A stretch of DNA of 64,000 nucleotides, taken from NCBI GenBank assembly GCA_903927025.1, contig CAIYLG010000048.1:62001-126000 (forward strand), given 5' to 3'. Positions 43,512-52,689 of this stretch are shown one piece after another (position 1 is the first letter of the stretch; every line of letters begins with the position of its first letter). A program made the translations under genes and the position numbers. The notes under the pieces were generated by a model, which saw only the letters and a list, made by a program, of their open reading frames with translations, had not been told where the DNA came from and did not search any database. This DNA is from an uncultured Armatimonadota bacterium. GTDB taxonomy: Bacteria; Armatimonadota; Fimbriimonadia; Fimbriimonadales; Fimbriimonadaceae.

Positions 43512-45164
43512 TTGTCGGACACATCCTCGCCCCCCGCCCCAACCAGCAATAGTCGCGGCAGCTCCATTGCCAAGGCCAGCTCCATCATGGTCGCCAGCCT
43601 TCTGGCGAGCCGAATCCTCGGACTTCTTCGGGATACGGTGATGGCAAGCAAGTTCGGCATTCAGCTGGACACAGACTCCTACCGACTGGCGGTCGCGATC
43701 CCTGATACGATTTTCATGCTGATTGCCGGGGGCGGCCTCAGTTCAGCCTTCATCCCTATCTTCAGCGAGTTCATCTACACAGAACGTGAAGAGGATGCCT
43801 GGAAGGTATTCAGCGTCGTCACGACGATATGCGCATTGGCGGTCTCCGGCCTCATCGTGATTGCCTGGATTTTGGCGCCACAGATCGCTTCGTTCATGTG
43901 CGCGGGAAAAACTACGGAAATTCTTGGCATCCCGCTGGAGGTCGACAAGATCATCGCACCCAGCGTAACCCAGCTGGGACGAATCCTGCTGCCGGCTCAA
44001 TTTGCCTTCCTTATCGGATCGATTCTGTTGGGCACTCTATACGCAAGAAAGCAATTCGCTGCGCCTGCCCTTGCCCCCAACGTTTATAACGTCGGGATCA
44101 TCGTGGGCGCCATCGCTGGATCGAGAGCAGGAATCGGGATTGCCGGAATGGCATGGGGTGGACTCATCGGCGCGATGATTGGAAATCTGGTTCTGCCAAC
44201 CTTCTTTATGATTGGCAAAGGGGGATGGCTAAAGCCCTCCTTAGATATCCATGCGCCGGGCGTACGAAAATTCTTCAACCTGCTTTTGCCTGTGATCCTG
44301 GGCTTCTCGCTTCCCAGCGTTTGCGCGCTCATCACGCAAAAGTTTGCTTCAATGTATCCGATGGGGATCAACACGGTGCTCACCCTGTCGAACAACCTGA
44401 TGATGGCGCCGCTGGGAATCTTCGGTCACTCCCTCGCTCTCGCCGTCTTCCCTGTCCTTTCTCAGTTCTTTGCCCAGAACCGCATGGACCTTTATCGTGA
44501 TCAGGTCTCGAAGACACTGAGGACAACCATCTACTTAAGCATGCCCGCGAGCGCAGTCATGCTGGCCCTGGCTCCCCAGATCGTAAACCTGACCGTTGGG
44601 TGGGGCAAGGCAAACGATGCGGACCGCTTGCCAATGACGGTTTCAGCACTCCAGGTTTTCTCCTTGGCCATCTGGGCATGGTGCATGCAGCCGATCTTGA
44701 TGAGGGGATTCTTCTCGATCCATCAAACGGCAAGACCCGTGATTATCGGCACCGTGATGACAGTCGTGTTCATCGCCATGTGCTGGTTGGGAACCAATGC
44801 AAATCTGGGCTACTTGGTGTTGCCGGCGGCAACCAATGTCGCTGCAATCCTGCTGATCATCGCTCTCTTCTTTGCTTTGGAAAAGCAGGTGGGCAAACTG
44901 GACCGCGCAGGAATCGTCCAGACACTCGGCAAGAGCTTCATTGGATCCGTTGTGATGGGTGCGGCAGGCTATGGACTCTTCTACTTCGTTCCACCCCATC
45001 CTTCCAAACTCGTGCTGCTAGTTCTGTTCCTGATCGTCTTCTGCACGATTGGCTGGATCTATTATTTTGTGACGAGGAAGCTGGGCATGCCAGAAACCGA
45101 CTACATTGCACGGGCCATGAACCGCCTTCAACGAAAGCGCCCAGACGCCCCTGCAACACCGTAG
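43512..45164 (+). CDS. murJ: Lipid II flippase MurJ/MviN
   Basis: 550 residues from TTG 43512, with about 14 membrane helices throughout. The family start 'ASSIMVASLLASRILGLLRDTVMASKFG' and 'YRLAVAIPDTIFMLIAGGGLSSAFIPIFSEF' are characteristic. It moves lipid-linked peptidoglycan precursor across the cytoplasmic membrane. The length is normal (about 510-550). It follows trxA after a terminator and is itself followed by atpZ at 31 bases. Confidence 0.93.
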   Translation: MSDTSSPPAPTSNSRGSSIAKASSIMVASLLASRILGLLRDTVMASKFGIQLDTDSYRLAVAIPDTIFMLIAGGGLSSAFIPIFSEFIYTEREEDAWKVFSVVTTICALAVSGLIVIAWILAPQIASFMCAGKTTEILGIPLEVDKIIAPSVTQLGRILLPAQFAFLIGSILLGTLYARKQFAAPALAPNVYNVGIIVGAIAGSRAGIGIAGMAWGGLIGAMIGNLVLPTFFMIGKGGWLKPSLDIHAPGVRKFFNLLLPVILGFSLPSVCALITQKFASMYPMGINTVLTLSNNLMMAPLGIFGHSLALAVFPVLSQFFAQNRMDLYRDQVSKTLRTTIYLSMPASAVMLALAPQIVNLTVGWGKANDADRLPMTVSALQVFSLAIWAWCMQPILMRGFFSIHQTARPVIIGTVMTVVFIAMCWLGTNANLGYLVLPAATNVAAILLIIALFFALEKQVGKLDRAGIVQTLGKSFIGSVVMGAAGYGLFYFVPPHPSKLVLLVLFLIVFCTIGWIYYFVTRKLGMPETDYIARAMNRLQRKRPDAPATP

Positions 45165-45195
45165 CCTGGCGTCCTAAAGGCGGTACCCTGCGACC

Positions 45196-45639
45196 ATGGA
45201 TGAACAGAACAGCCAGCCAGAAAAACCTTCGCTGCCAAGCGATGAGGATATTACGGCGCGGTTCCAGCGCATCCGCGACGAGTTGGAAGCAATGAAGCTG
45301 GCAGACCTCCCAGAAGACCTCGCCACGAAGGCTTCAGAGGCGGGTACAAAGCCGGTGCAGGCGGGAAGAATGCCTGAGGTGCCCAACCTGGAGATTCCAA
45401 AGTCGACAAAGAAGCCCACCAACGGTACGCCCGGGAACTACAACTACAAATCGCTGGGCATAGGGATGAGCGCAGCCTATTCCCTTGTCGGAGCTATGAT
45501 CGTCGGTTTTGGTCTGGGTTGGGTGTATGACCGCTATTTCCACACGATCTATGGCCAGGTCATCGGCGGTCTCTTTGGATCCGTCCTTGGCATCGGCTCT
45601 GCTATTTTCTTGATCAACCGTGACGGAGGAAATCAGTAA
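45196..45639 (+). CDS. atpZ: AtpZ/AtpI family protein
   Basis: 147 residues. A long polar N-terminus (about 1-85) precedes two membrane helices: 'GIGMSAAYSLVGAMIVGFGLGWVYD' and 'GQVIGGLFGSVLGIGSAIFLINRDGG'. This is the two-helix AtpZ pattern, including the 'GxxxGWxxD' turn. AtpZ and AtpI are found at the head of ATP synthase operons and have been linked to assembly or Mg/Ca transport. It heads the atp cluster here. The N-terminal polar extension is longer than in most family members. Confidence 0.78.
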   Translation: MDEQNSQPEKPSLPSDEDITARFQRIRDELEAMKLADLPEDLATKASEAGTKPVQAGRMPEVPNLEIPKSTKKPTNGTPGNYNYKSLGIGMSAAYSLVGAMIVGFGLGWVYDRYFHTIYGQVIGGLFGSVLGIGSAIFLINRDGGNQ

Positions 45640-45656
45640 CTAAGCCTCAGCGCATC

Positions 45657-45995
45657 GTGGTTTGGGTCAATGGGTCGCTACTTGCCGTTGTTGCTGTCGC
45701 CGGAACGGTCCTTGGTGGGATTCAAGGCCCTTTAGGAATTCTTCTTGGAGCTTCGCTCTCTGCATTCAGCATTTGGGCACTTGCATTGGTTACCCGATCT
45801 TTTTTACAGGTTCCAACCGAACGCAAAGAGGGGGTTCAGCGTACTGTCTTAGCAGGGGTGCTCAAATTCCCCTTTGTCGCAGCAATGCTTTTCTTCGGAA
45901 CTCGGCTTTCTAAGGCCGGTTTCGGTTGCTTTATCGCGACAATTCTACTGGTATACTTCGGCTTCGTTGCCTACCAGGCGTTTAGCGACGTCTGA
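45657..45995 (+). CDS. atpI: ATP synthase subunit I-like membrane protein
   Basis: 112 residues from GTG 45657, with membrane helices at about 3-20, 25-45, 66-82 and 87-108. Its size, topology and position between atpZ and atpB fit the AtpI family, which aids c-ring assembly. Sequence identity within this family is low, so the identification rests mainly on topology and position. It begins 17 bases after atpZ. Confidence 0.65.
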   Translation: MVWVNGSLLAVVAVAGTVLGGIQGPLGILLGASLSAFSIWALALVTRSFLQVPTERKEGVQRTVLAGVLKFPFVAAMLFFGTRLSKAGFGCFIATILLVYFGFVAYQAFSDV

Positions 45996-46011
45996 GCAAC
46001 TTGAAGCATCC

Positions 46012-46776
46012 ATGGACTCATTTCTTCACGCAAACCTTCCACTAGCCGAAGCGGCAAAAAGCGAAGGAATCGGCTGGAACATTTTCGTCTACAGCGGTCT
46101 GACGTTTGCGATAGTCTTTGGATTTGTCGCCTTAGCCCGGAAAGGGCTGAAAGGTCGAGTTTACACTTCCCTTCCAACTCGACTCGCAGAGCACCTTTTC
46201 CTGTTCCTTGAAGGAATGACAGTCAACGTCATCGGCCCGCAGGGCCGCAAGTTTGTCCCGTTCCTGCTTGCACTCTGGTCATTCATCTTTGTGGGCAATC
46301 TCATGGGACTGCTTCTCCCTGAGACACCAACCGCAGACTGGAGCCTCAATATCGCCATGGCGGTGATCACTGTGGTTTATGTACAGTGGGAAGGAATCAA
46401 GGCAAACGGCCTCGTCGGCCACATCAAGCACTTTGCTGGACCCAAACTGGGAGGAGCAATGGTGGTGATTAGTGGACTCATCTTTGTCGTGGAAATCATC
46501 TCTGAGCTGATGAAGCTGGTGTCGCTTTCGCTCAGGCTTTACGGAAACATCCACGGCGGCCACCTCGTCCGCGAAAGCTTGGACACACTGATTGCGGGTA
46601 TCCCACTTGGAGGGCTTCTTTTGCCCCTCAAGTTCTTCACCTGCATTATTCAGGCGTTCGTTTGGACGATTCTCACGTGCACGTACCTAGCCATCGCAAC
46701 AGCACATGGCCATGATGACGAGCACGAAGGTGACCACGGCGGTCATGGCCACGAGCCGGAATTGGCACACGCCTAA
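46012..46776 (+). CDS. atpB: ATP synthase subunit a
   Basis: 254 residues from ATG 46012; the frame is open upstream but the homology starts here. The Fo subunit that, with the c-ring, forms the ion path. Diagnostic segments: 'FLALWSFIFVGNLMGLLLP', 'SELMKLVSLSLRLYGNIHGGHLV' with the essential Arg, and 'FVWTILTCTYLAIA'. The last 25 residues are a His/Asp/Glu/Gly-rich tail ('HGHDDEHEGDHGGHGHE'), unusual for subunit a. It follows the atpI-like gene. Confidence 0.93.
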   Translation: MDSFLHANLPLAEAAKSEGIGWNIFVYSGLTFAIVFGFVALARKGLKGRVYTSLPTRLAEHLFLFLEGMTVNVIGPQGRKFVPFLLALWSFIFVGNLMGLLLPETPTADWSLNIAMAVITVVYVQWEGIKANGLVGHIKHFAGPKLGGAMVVISGLIFVVEIISELMKLVSLSLRLYGNIHGGHLVRESLDTLIAGIPLGGLLLPLKFFTCIIQAFVWTILTCTYLAIATAHGHDDEHEGDHGGHGHEPELAHA

Positions 46777-46816
46777 ACACAACGACTTTTACACTCATTA
46801 GGAGGAACTTAAAACA

Positions 46817-47041
46817 ATGGAAAGCATCGCAGTAGGAATTGGTCTCGCAGTTGGCATCGCTGGTCTCGGCGTAGGTATCGGTCAGGGTTTGGCCGCTAAC
46901 GGTGGTCTTCAGGGTATGGCTCGACAGCCAGAAGCAGGCAAGCAGATCAACAATGCCATGCTTCTTGCTCTCGTCTTCCTGGAACTCGTTTTCATTCTCA
47001 CCTTCGTTATCGGCATCCTCCTCGTTGGTAAGATCCACTAA
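46817..47041 (+). CDS. atpE: ATP synthase subunit c
   Basis: 74 residues, two membrane helices. Helix 1 has the G-rich packing motif ending 'GVGIGQGLAANG'. The polar loop is 'ARQPEAGKQ'. The carboxylate of helix 2 is the Glu in 'LVFLELVFIL'. A Gln is present at the position used in sodium-binding c subunits, but the residue after the Glu is Leu rather than Ser/Thr, so proton coupling is more likely. GGAGGAAC gives a strong ribosome binding site, fitting the need for many copies. A hairpin follows the gene. Confidence 0.94.
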   Translation: MESIAVGIGLAVGIAGLGVGIGQGLAANGGLQGMARQPEAGKQINNAMLLALVFLELVFILTFVIGILLVGKIH

Positions 47042-47048
47042 ATTCAAT

Positions 47049-47097
47049 CGCTGGCCAGCCTCACTTTAGAGGTTGGCCAGCGGGTGAAGAATTCTTC
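47049..47097 (+). promoter_or_regulatory. Hairpin in the atpE-atpF gap
   Basis: A 14-bp stem, CGCTGGCCAGCCTC/GAGGTTGGCCAGCG with one wobble, and a 6-base loop (47049-47082). A perfect palindrome GAAGAATTCTTC (47086-47097) follows. There is no T-run, so it is probably not a terminator; it may protect the upstream atpE message. Confidence 0.6.
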
Positions 47098-47158
47098 GAC
47101 AATACGGAATGCATTTTTTGAATCCCATCCACCGAGCTATGGACCTTAAGGTGAAGAT

Positions 47159-47743
47159 TTGAACAAGTACGGCCTCATCGGCCTTGGCGTTGTCCTGGTT
47201 ATCATCGGTTTCGCGGTGAAAGACCAGTCTTGGACTCGACCAGAAATGTTCGCTGGCCTTGAGCTAGACCTGGGCAAGACCATCACCAATATCGGCGTGT
47301 TCCTCGTGTTCATTCCGGTAATCACGATGTACTTCTATGTGCCTCTTAAGGAGGCAATGGATGCTCGCAACAACGAACTCGAAACCACGTTTACAGACGT
47401 TGAGCAGCTTCGCACCCAAATGCAGACAATGAAGTCAGACTATGAGTCTCGCTTGTCTGCTACGGAAGCAGAGGCGCGCACGCAGATTCAGTCGCAGATC
47501 AAGGAAGCTCAGGCTCTCCGACAGCAGCTGGTCAGCGAAGCAACTGAGCGAGCAGACACGATGATCCGACAGGCACAGCTTGAAATCGATCAGGAGAAGG
47601 CTCACGCCATCGCCACGATCCGAACTCATGTTGTTGATCTGTCCCTTGCCGCCGCTGAAAAGGTGATTGGCGAGAACATGGATTCTGCGAAGAATCGCCG
47701 ACTGGTTGAAGAATATATTGACGCCCTCGAGGTGGCTTCCTAA
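47159..47743 (+). CDS. atpF: ATP synthase subunit b
   Basis: 194 residues from TTG 47159, with AAGGTGAAG upstream. Hydrophobic stretches at about 5-20 ('GLIGLGVVLVIIGFAV') and 40-62 ('TNIGVFLVFIPVITMYFYVPL') precede a long charged helix with heptads (about 75-190), the peripheral stalk. The second stretch is the usual membrane anchor. The first, extra hydrophobic stretch is unusual, perhaps a second helix or a signal-like start. Confidence 0.88.
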   Translation: MNKYGLIGLGVVLVIIGFAVKDQSWTRPEMFAGLELDLGKTITNIGVFLVFIPVITMYFYVPLKEAMDARNNELETTFTDVEQLRTQMQTMKSDYESRLSATEAEARTQIQSQIKEAQALRQQLVSEATERADTMIRQAQLEIDQEKAHAIATIRTHVVDLSLAAAEKVIGENMDSAKNRRLVEEYIDALEVAS

Positions 47744-47746
47744 ACC

Positions 47747-48301
47747 ATGACCGATCATCGCGTTTCTAGGCGGTACGCCCAGGCGCTGTTTTCGGCAGCC
47801 GTCAATCAGAACGTCGTCAACGCTGTTGAGGACGATCTGAATGCGATTGCAGGGATGCTCGAAACAAATGAGGAGTTCCGAAACTTCGTCATCGCACCCT
47901 ATACCGGTCGCGAAGAGAAGATTAGAATCTCCGAAAAGCTGTTCTCTGATCGTGTTACCGCTTTGACAATGCAGGTGATTCGTCTCATGCTCGTCAAGCG
48001 ACGCGAAGACGCCATCATAGGCGTTCGAGATGAATTTGTCATTCTGCGAAGAGCACAACAGGGTGTGATCTTCGCTGTGGTCAGCTCTGCTTACGAAATC
48101 GAACCGAAGCAGAAGAAGGCCCTCCTGGCCAAGCTCGAAAAGACTCTCGGTAAAACCGTAGAGGCTGAATTCAAGCTCGAGCCCCAACTCGTCGGCGGAA
48201 TCAAAGTGGCGTACGGAAATTACGTCCTTGATGGAAGCATCCGCGGAACTTTGAGCAACCTCCGCGACAAGCTCAGACATGATCTGCTCAGACAGCAGTA
48301 G
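47747..48301 (+). CDS. atpH: ATP synthase subunit delta
   Basis: 184 residues, three bases after atpF. 'SRRYAQALFSAAVNQNVVNAVEDDLNAIAGML' starts the helical bundle (about 1-110) that caps F1, and the end 'EAEFKLEPQLVGGIKVAYGNYVLDGSIRGTLSNLRDKL' is diagnostic. It ties alpha to the peripheral stalk. The length is normal. Confidence 0.95.
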   Translation: MTDHRVSRRYAQALFSAAVNQNVVNAVEDDLNAIAGMLETNEEFRNFVIAPYTGREEKIRISEKLFSDRVTALTMQVIRLMLVKRREDAIIGVRDEFVILRRAQQGVIFAVVSSAYEIEPKQKKALLAKLEKTLGKTVEAEFKLEPQLVGGIKVAYGNYVLDGSIRGTLSNLRDKLRHDLLRQQ

Positions 48302-48334
48302 CTCGCACCCAATACGGGAAATAAAGAGACCTTA

Positions 48335-49864
48335 ATGGCCAGCATCAGACCAGAAGAGATTACAGACATCCTCCGTCAGGAGCTTGAGCGATTCGAGAAG
48401 ACGGTCGACACCCAGCATGTCGGCACCGTTCTCCAAGTTGGAGACGGCATCGCTCGCGTATACGGCTTGCCCGACTGCCAAATGGGAGAACTTCTTGAGT
48501 TCCCCGGCGGCGTTATGGGATTGGCCCTTAACCTGGAAGAGGACTCCGTTGGCGTCGTTCTAATCGGCGACGACACGAAGATTCAAGAAGGCGACTCCGT
48601 CAAGCAGACTGGCCGAATCATTGAAATCCCCGTCGGCATGGGCATGCTTGGTCGAGTTGTGAACTCACTGGGTCAGCCCTTGGACAATCAGGGTGCCATC
48701 GCCTCTGATTCGTTCAGCCGAATCGAAATGATCGCTCCGGGCGTTGTCGACAGACAGCCAGTTACCCAGCCCCTGCAGACCGGTATCAAGGCTATCGACG
48801 CGATGATTCCGATTGGCCGAGGTCAGAGAGAGCTCGTTATCGGCGACCGACAGACCGGCAAGACTTCGATCTGTATCGACACGATCCTCAACCAGAAGTC
48901 GACTCACGAGCCGGGAGGCGATCCTGTCTACTGCATCTATGTCGCTTGCGGACAGAAGATGGCCAACGTTGCTCGTGTTGTCCAAACGCTGAACGAGTTT
49001 GGAGCAATGTCGTACACCACGATCGTGGTTGCGTCTGCCGCTGACTCGAACGCCATGCAGTATTTGGCTCCGTTCGCCGGTGCAACCATTGGAGAATACT
49101 TCCGAGACAACGGCAAGCACGCTTTGGTTATCTACGATGACCTTTCCAAGCACGCACAGGCTTACCGAGCGCTCTCGCTCCTTCTTCGAAGACCGCCAGG
49201 ACGAGAAGCTTATCCTGGAGACGTTTTCTACCTTCACTCCCGTTTGCTGGAGCGAGCTGCAAAGCTCTCCGACGAGCGAGGCGGCGGTTCGCTGACGGCT
49301 CTGCCGATCATCGAAACCCAGTCGGGAGACGTTTCGGCATATATTCCGACCAACGTTATTTCGATTACAGACGGCCAGATCTACCTTGAGCCAGACCTCT
49401 TCTTTGCCGGCGTCCGACCTGCTATCAACGTAGGTATCTCGGTCAGCCGTGTTGGAGGAAATGCCCAGATCAAGGCAATGAAGAGCGTCGCCGGAAAGCT
49501 GAAGCTAGAAATGGCTCAGTACCGAGATGTTGCCGCATTCAGCCAGTTCGCTTCGGACCTGGACAAGGCCACGCAGATGCAGCTCATCCGAGGCCAGCGC
49601 CTTACTGAGCTCCTCAAGCAGGACCTTGCTAGCCCGATGAACGTTACCGACCAGATCATTTCGATCTTTGCCGGAAGCCAGGGCGTTCTGGACGTCATTC
49701 AGAACAATCAGGTCAAGGACTTCGAGTTGGGACTGCTCAAGTTCGTCAAGGATAAATATCCAGACGTGGTTGAGAGCATCCGAACGACGAAGGCAGTGGG
49801 CAAGGACGTCGAAGAGACGCTCAAGAAGGCGGTTCACGAATTCGCCGGACAGTTCAAGGGTTAA
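48335..49864 (+). CDS. atpA: ATP synthase subunit alpha
   Basis: 509 residues. P-loop '[10 protein letters not shown]' (about residue 170), '[16 protein letters not shown]' and '[24 protein letters not shown]' are all canonical. It forms the non-catalytic nucleotide-binding partners of beta in F1. Length is normal (500-515). Confidence 0.97.
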   Translation: MASIRPEEITDILRQELERFEKTVDTQHVGTVLQVGDGIARVYGLPDCQMGELLEFPGGVMGLALNLEEDSVGVVLIGDDTKIQEGDSVKQTGRIIEIPVGMGMLGRVVNSLGQPLDNQGAIASDSFSRIEMIAPGVVDRQPVTQPLQTGIKAIDAMIPIGRGQRELVIGDRQTGKTSICIDTILNQKSTHEPGGDPVYCIYVACGQKMANVARVVQTLNEFGAMSYTTIVVASAADSNAMQYLAPFAGATIGEYFRDNGKHALVIYDDLSKHAQAYRALSLLLRRPPGREAYPGDVFYLHSRLLERAAKLSDERGGGSLTALPIIETQSGDVSAYIPTNVISITDGQIYLEPDLFFAGVRPAINVGISVSRVGGNAQIKAMKSVAGKLKLEMAQYRDVAAFSQFASDLDKATQMQLIRGQRLTELLKQDLASPMNVTDQIISIFAGSQGVLDVIQNNQVKDFELGLLKFVKDKYPDVVESIRTTKAVGKDVEETLKKAVHEFAGQFKG

Positions 49865-49873
49865 GACCTCAGA

Positions 49874-50728
49874 ATGGCAACACTAAAGGAAATTCGAGCG
49901 CGCATCAAAGCGGCTAAGAACATCCAGCAAATCACGAAAGCGATGAAGTTGGTTGCGGCCGCACGTCTCAAAAAGGCTACTGATCGCGTGCTTGAGGCTC
50001 GTCCCTACGCGGACAAGATGCGAGGACTGATGGAGTCTCTGGCTGGTGCAGGCGAACTGCCTTCGCACCCTTTAATGGAAAAGCGAGAGATCAACAAAGC
50101 CTGCATCCTCCTCCTCACCTCAGATCGAGGATTGGCGGGTGCCTACAACACGGGTCTTATTCGAAAGACTTCCGACTTTATTAAGACTTCTTCGTTCTCA
50201 ACTTCGCTGATCACTGTTGGCAAGAAAGGAACGCAGTTCTTTGGCAAGCGCGGCTACGACATCAAGCATTCGATGACGGTTCCCTCAAGCGGAGCTCGGC
50301 TTCAGGATGCGATCGAGGTCACTCGAACGGCACGCAAACTTTTCGAGTCTGGTGAAGTGGATGCGATCTTCGTTTGCTACTCGAAGTTCTATTCTGCGAT
50401 CAGGCAGGTTCCGCAAATCGTTCAGCTTTTGCCGATTGAGCCTCCAACCTCAGCAGAGCCAGTGAAGTCGGTAGAGTTCGGCTTCGAGCCTTCAGCAGGC
50501 GAGTTGTTGAACAATCTGCTTCCCCGCTACTTCCAAACCCTGGTTTGGCAGTCCTTGCTGGAAGCAACCGCCAGTGAATTTGGCGCACGAATGACTGCAA
50601 TGACCTCCGCGACGGACAATGCAGGCAAGATGATTCAGGGCCTGACCCTGAAGGCAAACCGCGAACGACAGGCAGCGATCACGAAAGAGATCCTCGAAGT
50701 TGTTGGTGGCGCCGAAGCGCTCAAGTAG
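49874..50728 (+). CDS. atpG: ATP synthase subunit gamma
   Basis: 284 residues. The N-terminal coiled-coil helix 'EIRARIKAAKNIQQITKAMKLVAAARLKKA' and the C-terminal 'EFGARMTAMTSATDNAGKMI' are the standard central-stalk signature. It is the last gene of the cluster: atpD and atpC, which usually follow, are absent, and the next gene lies on the other strand. Confidence 0.96.
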   Translation: MATLKEIRARIKAAKNIQQITKAMKLVAAARLKKATDRVLEARPYADKMRGLMESLAGAGELPSHPLMEKREINKACILLLTSDRGLAGAYNTGLIRKTSDFIKTSSFSTSLITVGKKGTQFFGKRGYDIKHSMTVPSSGARLQDAIEVTRTARKLFESGEVDAIFVCYSKFYSAIRQVPQIVQLLPIEPPTSAEPVKSVEFGFEPSAGELLNNLLPRYFQTLVWQSLLEATASEFGARMTAMTSATDNAGKMIQGLTLKANRERQAAITKEILEVVGGAEALK

Positions 50729-51343
50729 TTACCAGCCTCTGGTATCTGCCCGCTTCAGCTCAATCTGGGCGACAAAGTCATGAAACTCCTTCATGGCTTT
50801 GTCGACTTCACCACTCTGCTTTCCTCTGCCCACTAGGCTGATAAGGACGGTGGTGTTTCCCTTCACCGCAAAGGCAGTTACGTTGACCAAGCCGGGCGTT
50901 TCACGTCGAACCAAACGAAAGCTCGCACTGGGAGTGTTCACGAGGTCTTCAATTTTGGCAGTCCAACCCGGCATGTTCGCGCGGGTGTTGTCAATCATCA
51001 GTTGGGCGAGATTGTCGCGGTCCAGATCAGGAGTCGGATTGAAGTCAGCGACGGTCTGATTGACTCCACCTGATAATGTGAGCCCACGGTGCTCGTCCTC
51101 GTAAGCAAAGAGGTCCATGGGGCTATGTGGCTTTGTCTTCCAACCTACAGGGGGCCTTGGGTACTGAAGATTGAAGTTGTCAACCATCTGCTTATTGCCC
51201 CTCGCCCGCATGTACTGGTAGCCCGCGCCAAGAACCAACGCTCCGATGATCAGAGCGGCGACAATGCCGTATGAGAAAGGACGACGCGAGGGTTCCTCAT
51301 CCACGAGTCCATCATACGCTTTATCCGCTGTGGCATCAACCAT
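50729..51343 (-). CDS. Membrane-anchored hypothetical protein
   Basis: 204 residues. A cytoplasmic acidic start, one helix (about 24-45, 'GIVAALIIGALVLGAGYQYM') and an exported domain of about 155 residues ('VGWKTKPHSPMDLFAYEDEHRGLTLSGG', 'FRLVRRETPGLVNVTAFAVKGNTTVLISLVG'), resembling PsbP/LpqT-like beta domains. The start shares one base with the thioesterase stop, so the two are coupled in the tpiA operon. It is convergent with atpG, directly abutting. Confidence 0.65.
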   Translation of the reverse strand: MVDATADKAYDGLVDEEPSRRPFSYGIVAALIIGALVLGAGYQYMRARGNKQMVDNFNLQYPRPPVGWKTKPHSPMDLFAYEDEHRGLTLSGGVNQTVADFNPTPDLDRDNLAQLMIDNTRANMPGWTAKIEDLVNTPSASFRLVRRETPGLVNVTAFAVKGNTTVLISLVGRGKQSGEVDKAMKEFHDFVAQIELKRADTRGW

Positions 51344-51891
51344 TAGGCTAATCGCTCAGCGGCCAGCAGCGCATCCAGCTCATCATCTGTCGAGGAGTTG
51401 AACTTCGCTCCAATTCTTGACCTTTCTTCCTGGTGCTTCGCACGAAGTTCGCGGCGAAGTTTTCCTTCCAGGAAGCGGATCTTATCTTCCCTGCTCTCAC
51501 AAATGAGCCTCGGAACCACCTGAGGCCGCCCATCTTGCAGTGCCACCATGGTTACACGCGCAGTGTTTGTGTGGCGCTTGGTACCAACCAGCACATTCTC
51601 CGCATAGATCTCTATCGTCACTTCAATGCTGGTTCGACCAACATAGCTAACTTGCCCCACAAACGTGACAAGTTCGCCCACCTCAATGGGCTCGTGGAAG
51701 TCGACTTTATCAAAGCTGGCGGTTACGCAGATCGTTCCCGCAAATCGAGAAGACGTCGCGTAGGCGCAAAGGTCTATCTTGGCGAGAATGGCTCCGCCAA
51801 ATACCTTCCCCAGGAAGTTGGCATCCTGGGGCTGCATCACTTCGGACATCTCCGTCCGAGTAGAAGAGACTGTTCTTGGGTCGCTGTTCAA
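51343..51891 (-). CDS. Acyl-CoA thioesterase (hotdog fold)
   Basis: 182 residues. 'DANFLGKVFGGAILAKIDLCAYATSSRFAG' (the catalytic Asn/Asp region) and 'ASFDKVDFHEPIEVGELVTFVGQVSYVGRTSIEVTIEIYAEN' are typical of the YciA/acyl-CoA-thioesterase hotdog family. It cleaves acyl-CoA to free acid and CoA. The C-terminal 40 residues are helical and charged. It begins six bases after tpiA. Confidence 0.85.
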   Translation of the reverse strand: MNSDPRTVSSTRTEMSEVMQPQDANFLGKVFGGAILAKIDLCAYATSSRFAGTICVTASFDKVDFHEPIEVGELVTFVGQVSYVGRTSIEVTIEIYAENVLVGTKRHTNTARVTMVALQDGRPQVVPRLICESREDKIRFLEGKLRRELRAKHQEERSRIGAKFNSSTDDELDALLAAERLA

Positions 51892-51897
51892 CGACTC

Positions 51898-52689
51898 CTA
51901 TGCGCTCCGCACGATCTTGCTGAACTCTTCGGCATCAAGGCTTGCGCCGCCGACCAGTCCACCGTCAATGTCCGATTGCGAAAACAGTTCTGCCGCATTG
52001 CCGGACTTCACGCTTCCGCCGTACAGAATCTGGACGGATTCGGCCGCATCTGCATCAAGAATCTCTGCAACGGCTTTTCGGACCACTCCACAGACTCGAT
52101 TCGCCTCCGCGCTGTCACAGGTCTTACCAGTTCCAATCGCCCACACCGGTTCGTAGGCAACAACACCTGAGTAGTACTCTGCGGGCTCGATGCCCGCCAG
52201 CGCGCCCTTCACCTGATCGTAGATCACCGAGTCAGTGTTCCCGGCCTCTCGCTCGGCAAGAGTCTCTCCAACGCACAGGATCGGTCGAATGGACTGATAC
52301 AGCAGGGACTTAATCTTCAGGTTGATCGTCTCATCGGTTTCCGAGAAATACCCAAGGGTGCTCTCTGGCACTTCGAGCTTTCCGAAGCGACCACGGGTTT
52401 CGCTGTGGCCTACAATGCAGAATGAACATCCGGCATCGGCTAGCATCGTTGCACTGATACTGCCCGTAAAGGCACCGCTGGGCATCCAGAAAACATTCTG
52501 AGCACCATAAAGAAAGTGAGATCTTCGGAGGAGATGGGAAACCGTCTCAATTGTGAGATAGGTTGGGCAAATTGCCACCTCTACTTCCGTGTTGGGATCG
52601 ACGAGGAGAAGAAGGGACTCAATTGCCGCCGAAGCTTGACCGCGGGTCATGTTCATCTTCCAGTTGCCAACAACCAGTTTTTTTCGCAT
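51898..52689 (-). CDS. tpiA: Triosephosphate isomerase
   Basis: 263 residues. 'VVGNWKMN' (catalytic Lys), 'FCIVGHSETR' (catalytic His), 'VAYEPVWAIGTGKT' (catalytic Glu and loop 6) and 'ILYGGSVK...GGLVGGASL' are all present. It interconverts dihydroxyacetone phosphate and glyceraldehyde 3-phosphate. It is a few residues longer than most (about 250). It heads a three-gene operon with the thioesterase and the membrane protein. Confidence 0.96.
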   Translation of the reverse strand: MRKKLVVGNWKMNMTRGQASAAIESLLLLVDPNTEVEVAICPTYLTIETVSHLLRRSHFLYGAQNVFWMPSGAFTGSISATMLADAGCSFCIVGHSETRGRFGKLEVPESTLGYFSETDETINLKIKSLLYQSIRPILCVGETLAEREAGNTDSVIYDQVKGALAGIEPAEYYSGVVAYEPVWAIGTGKTCDSAEANRVCGVVRKAVAEILDADAAESVQILYGGSVKSGNAAELFSQSDIDGGLVGGASLDAEEFSKIVRSA

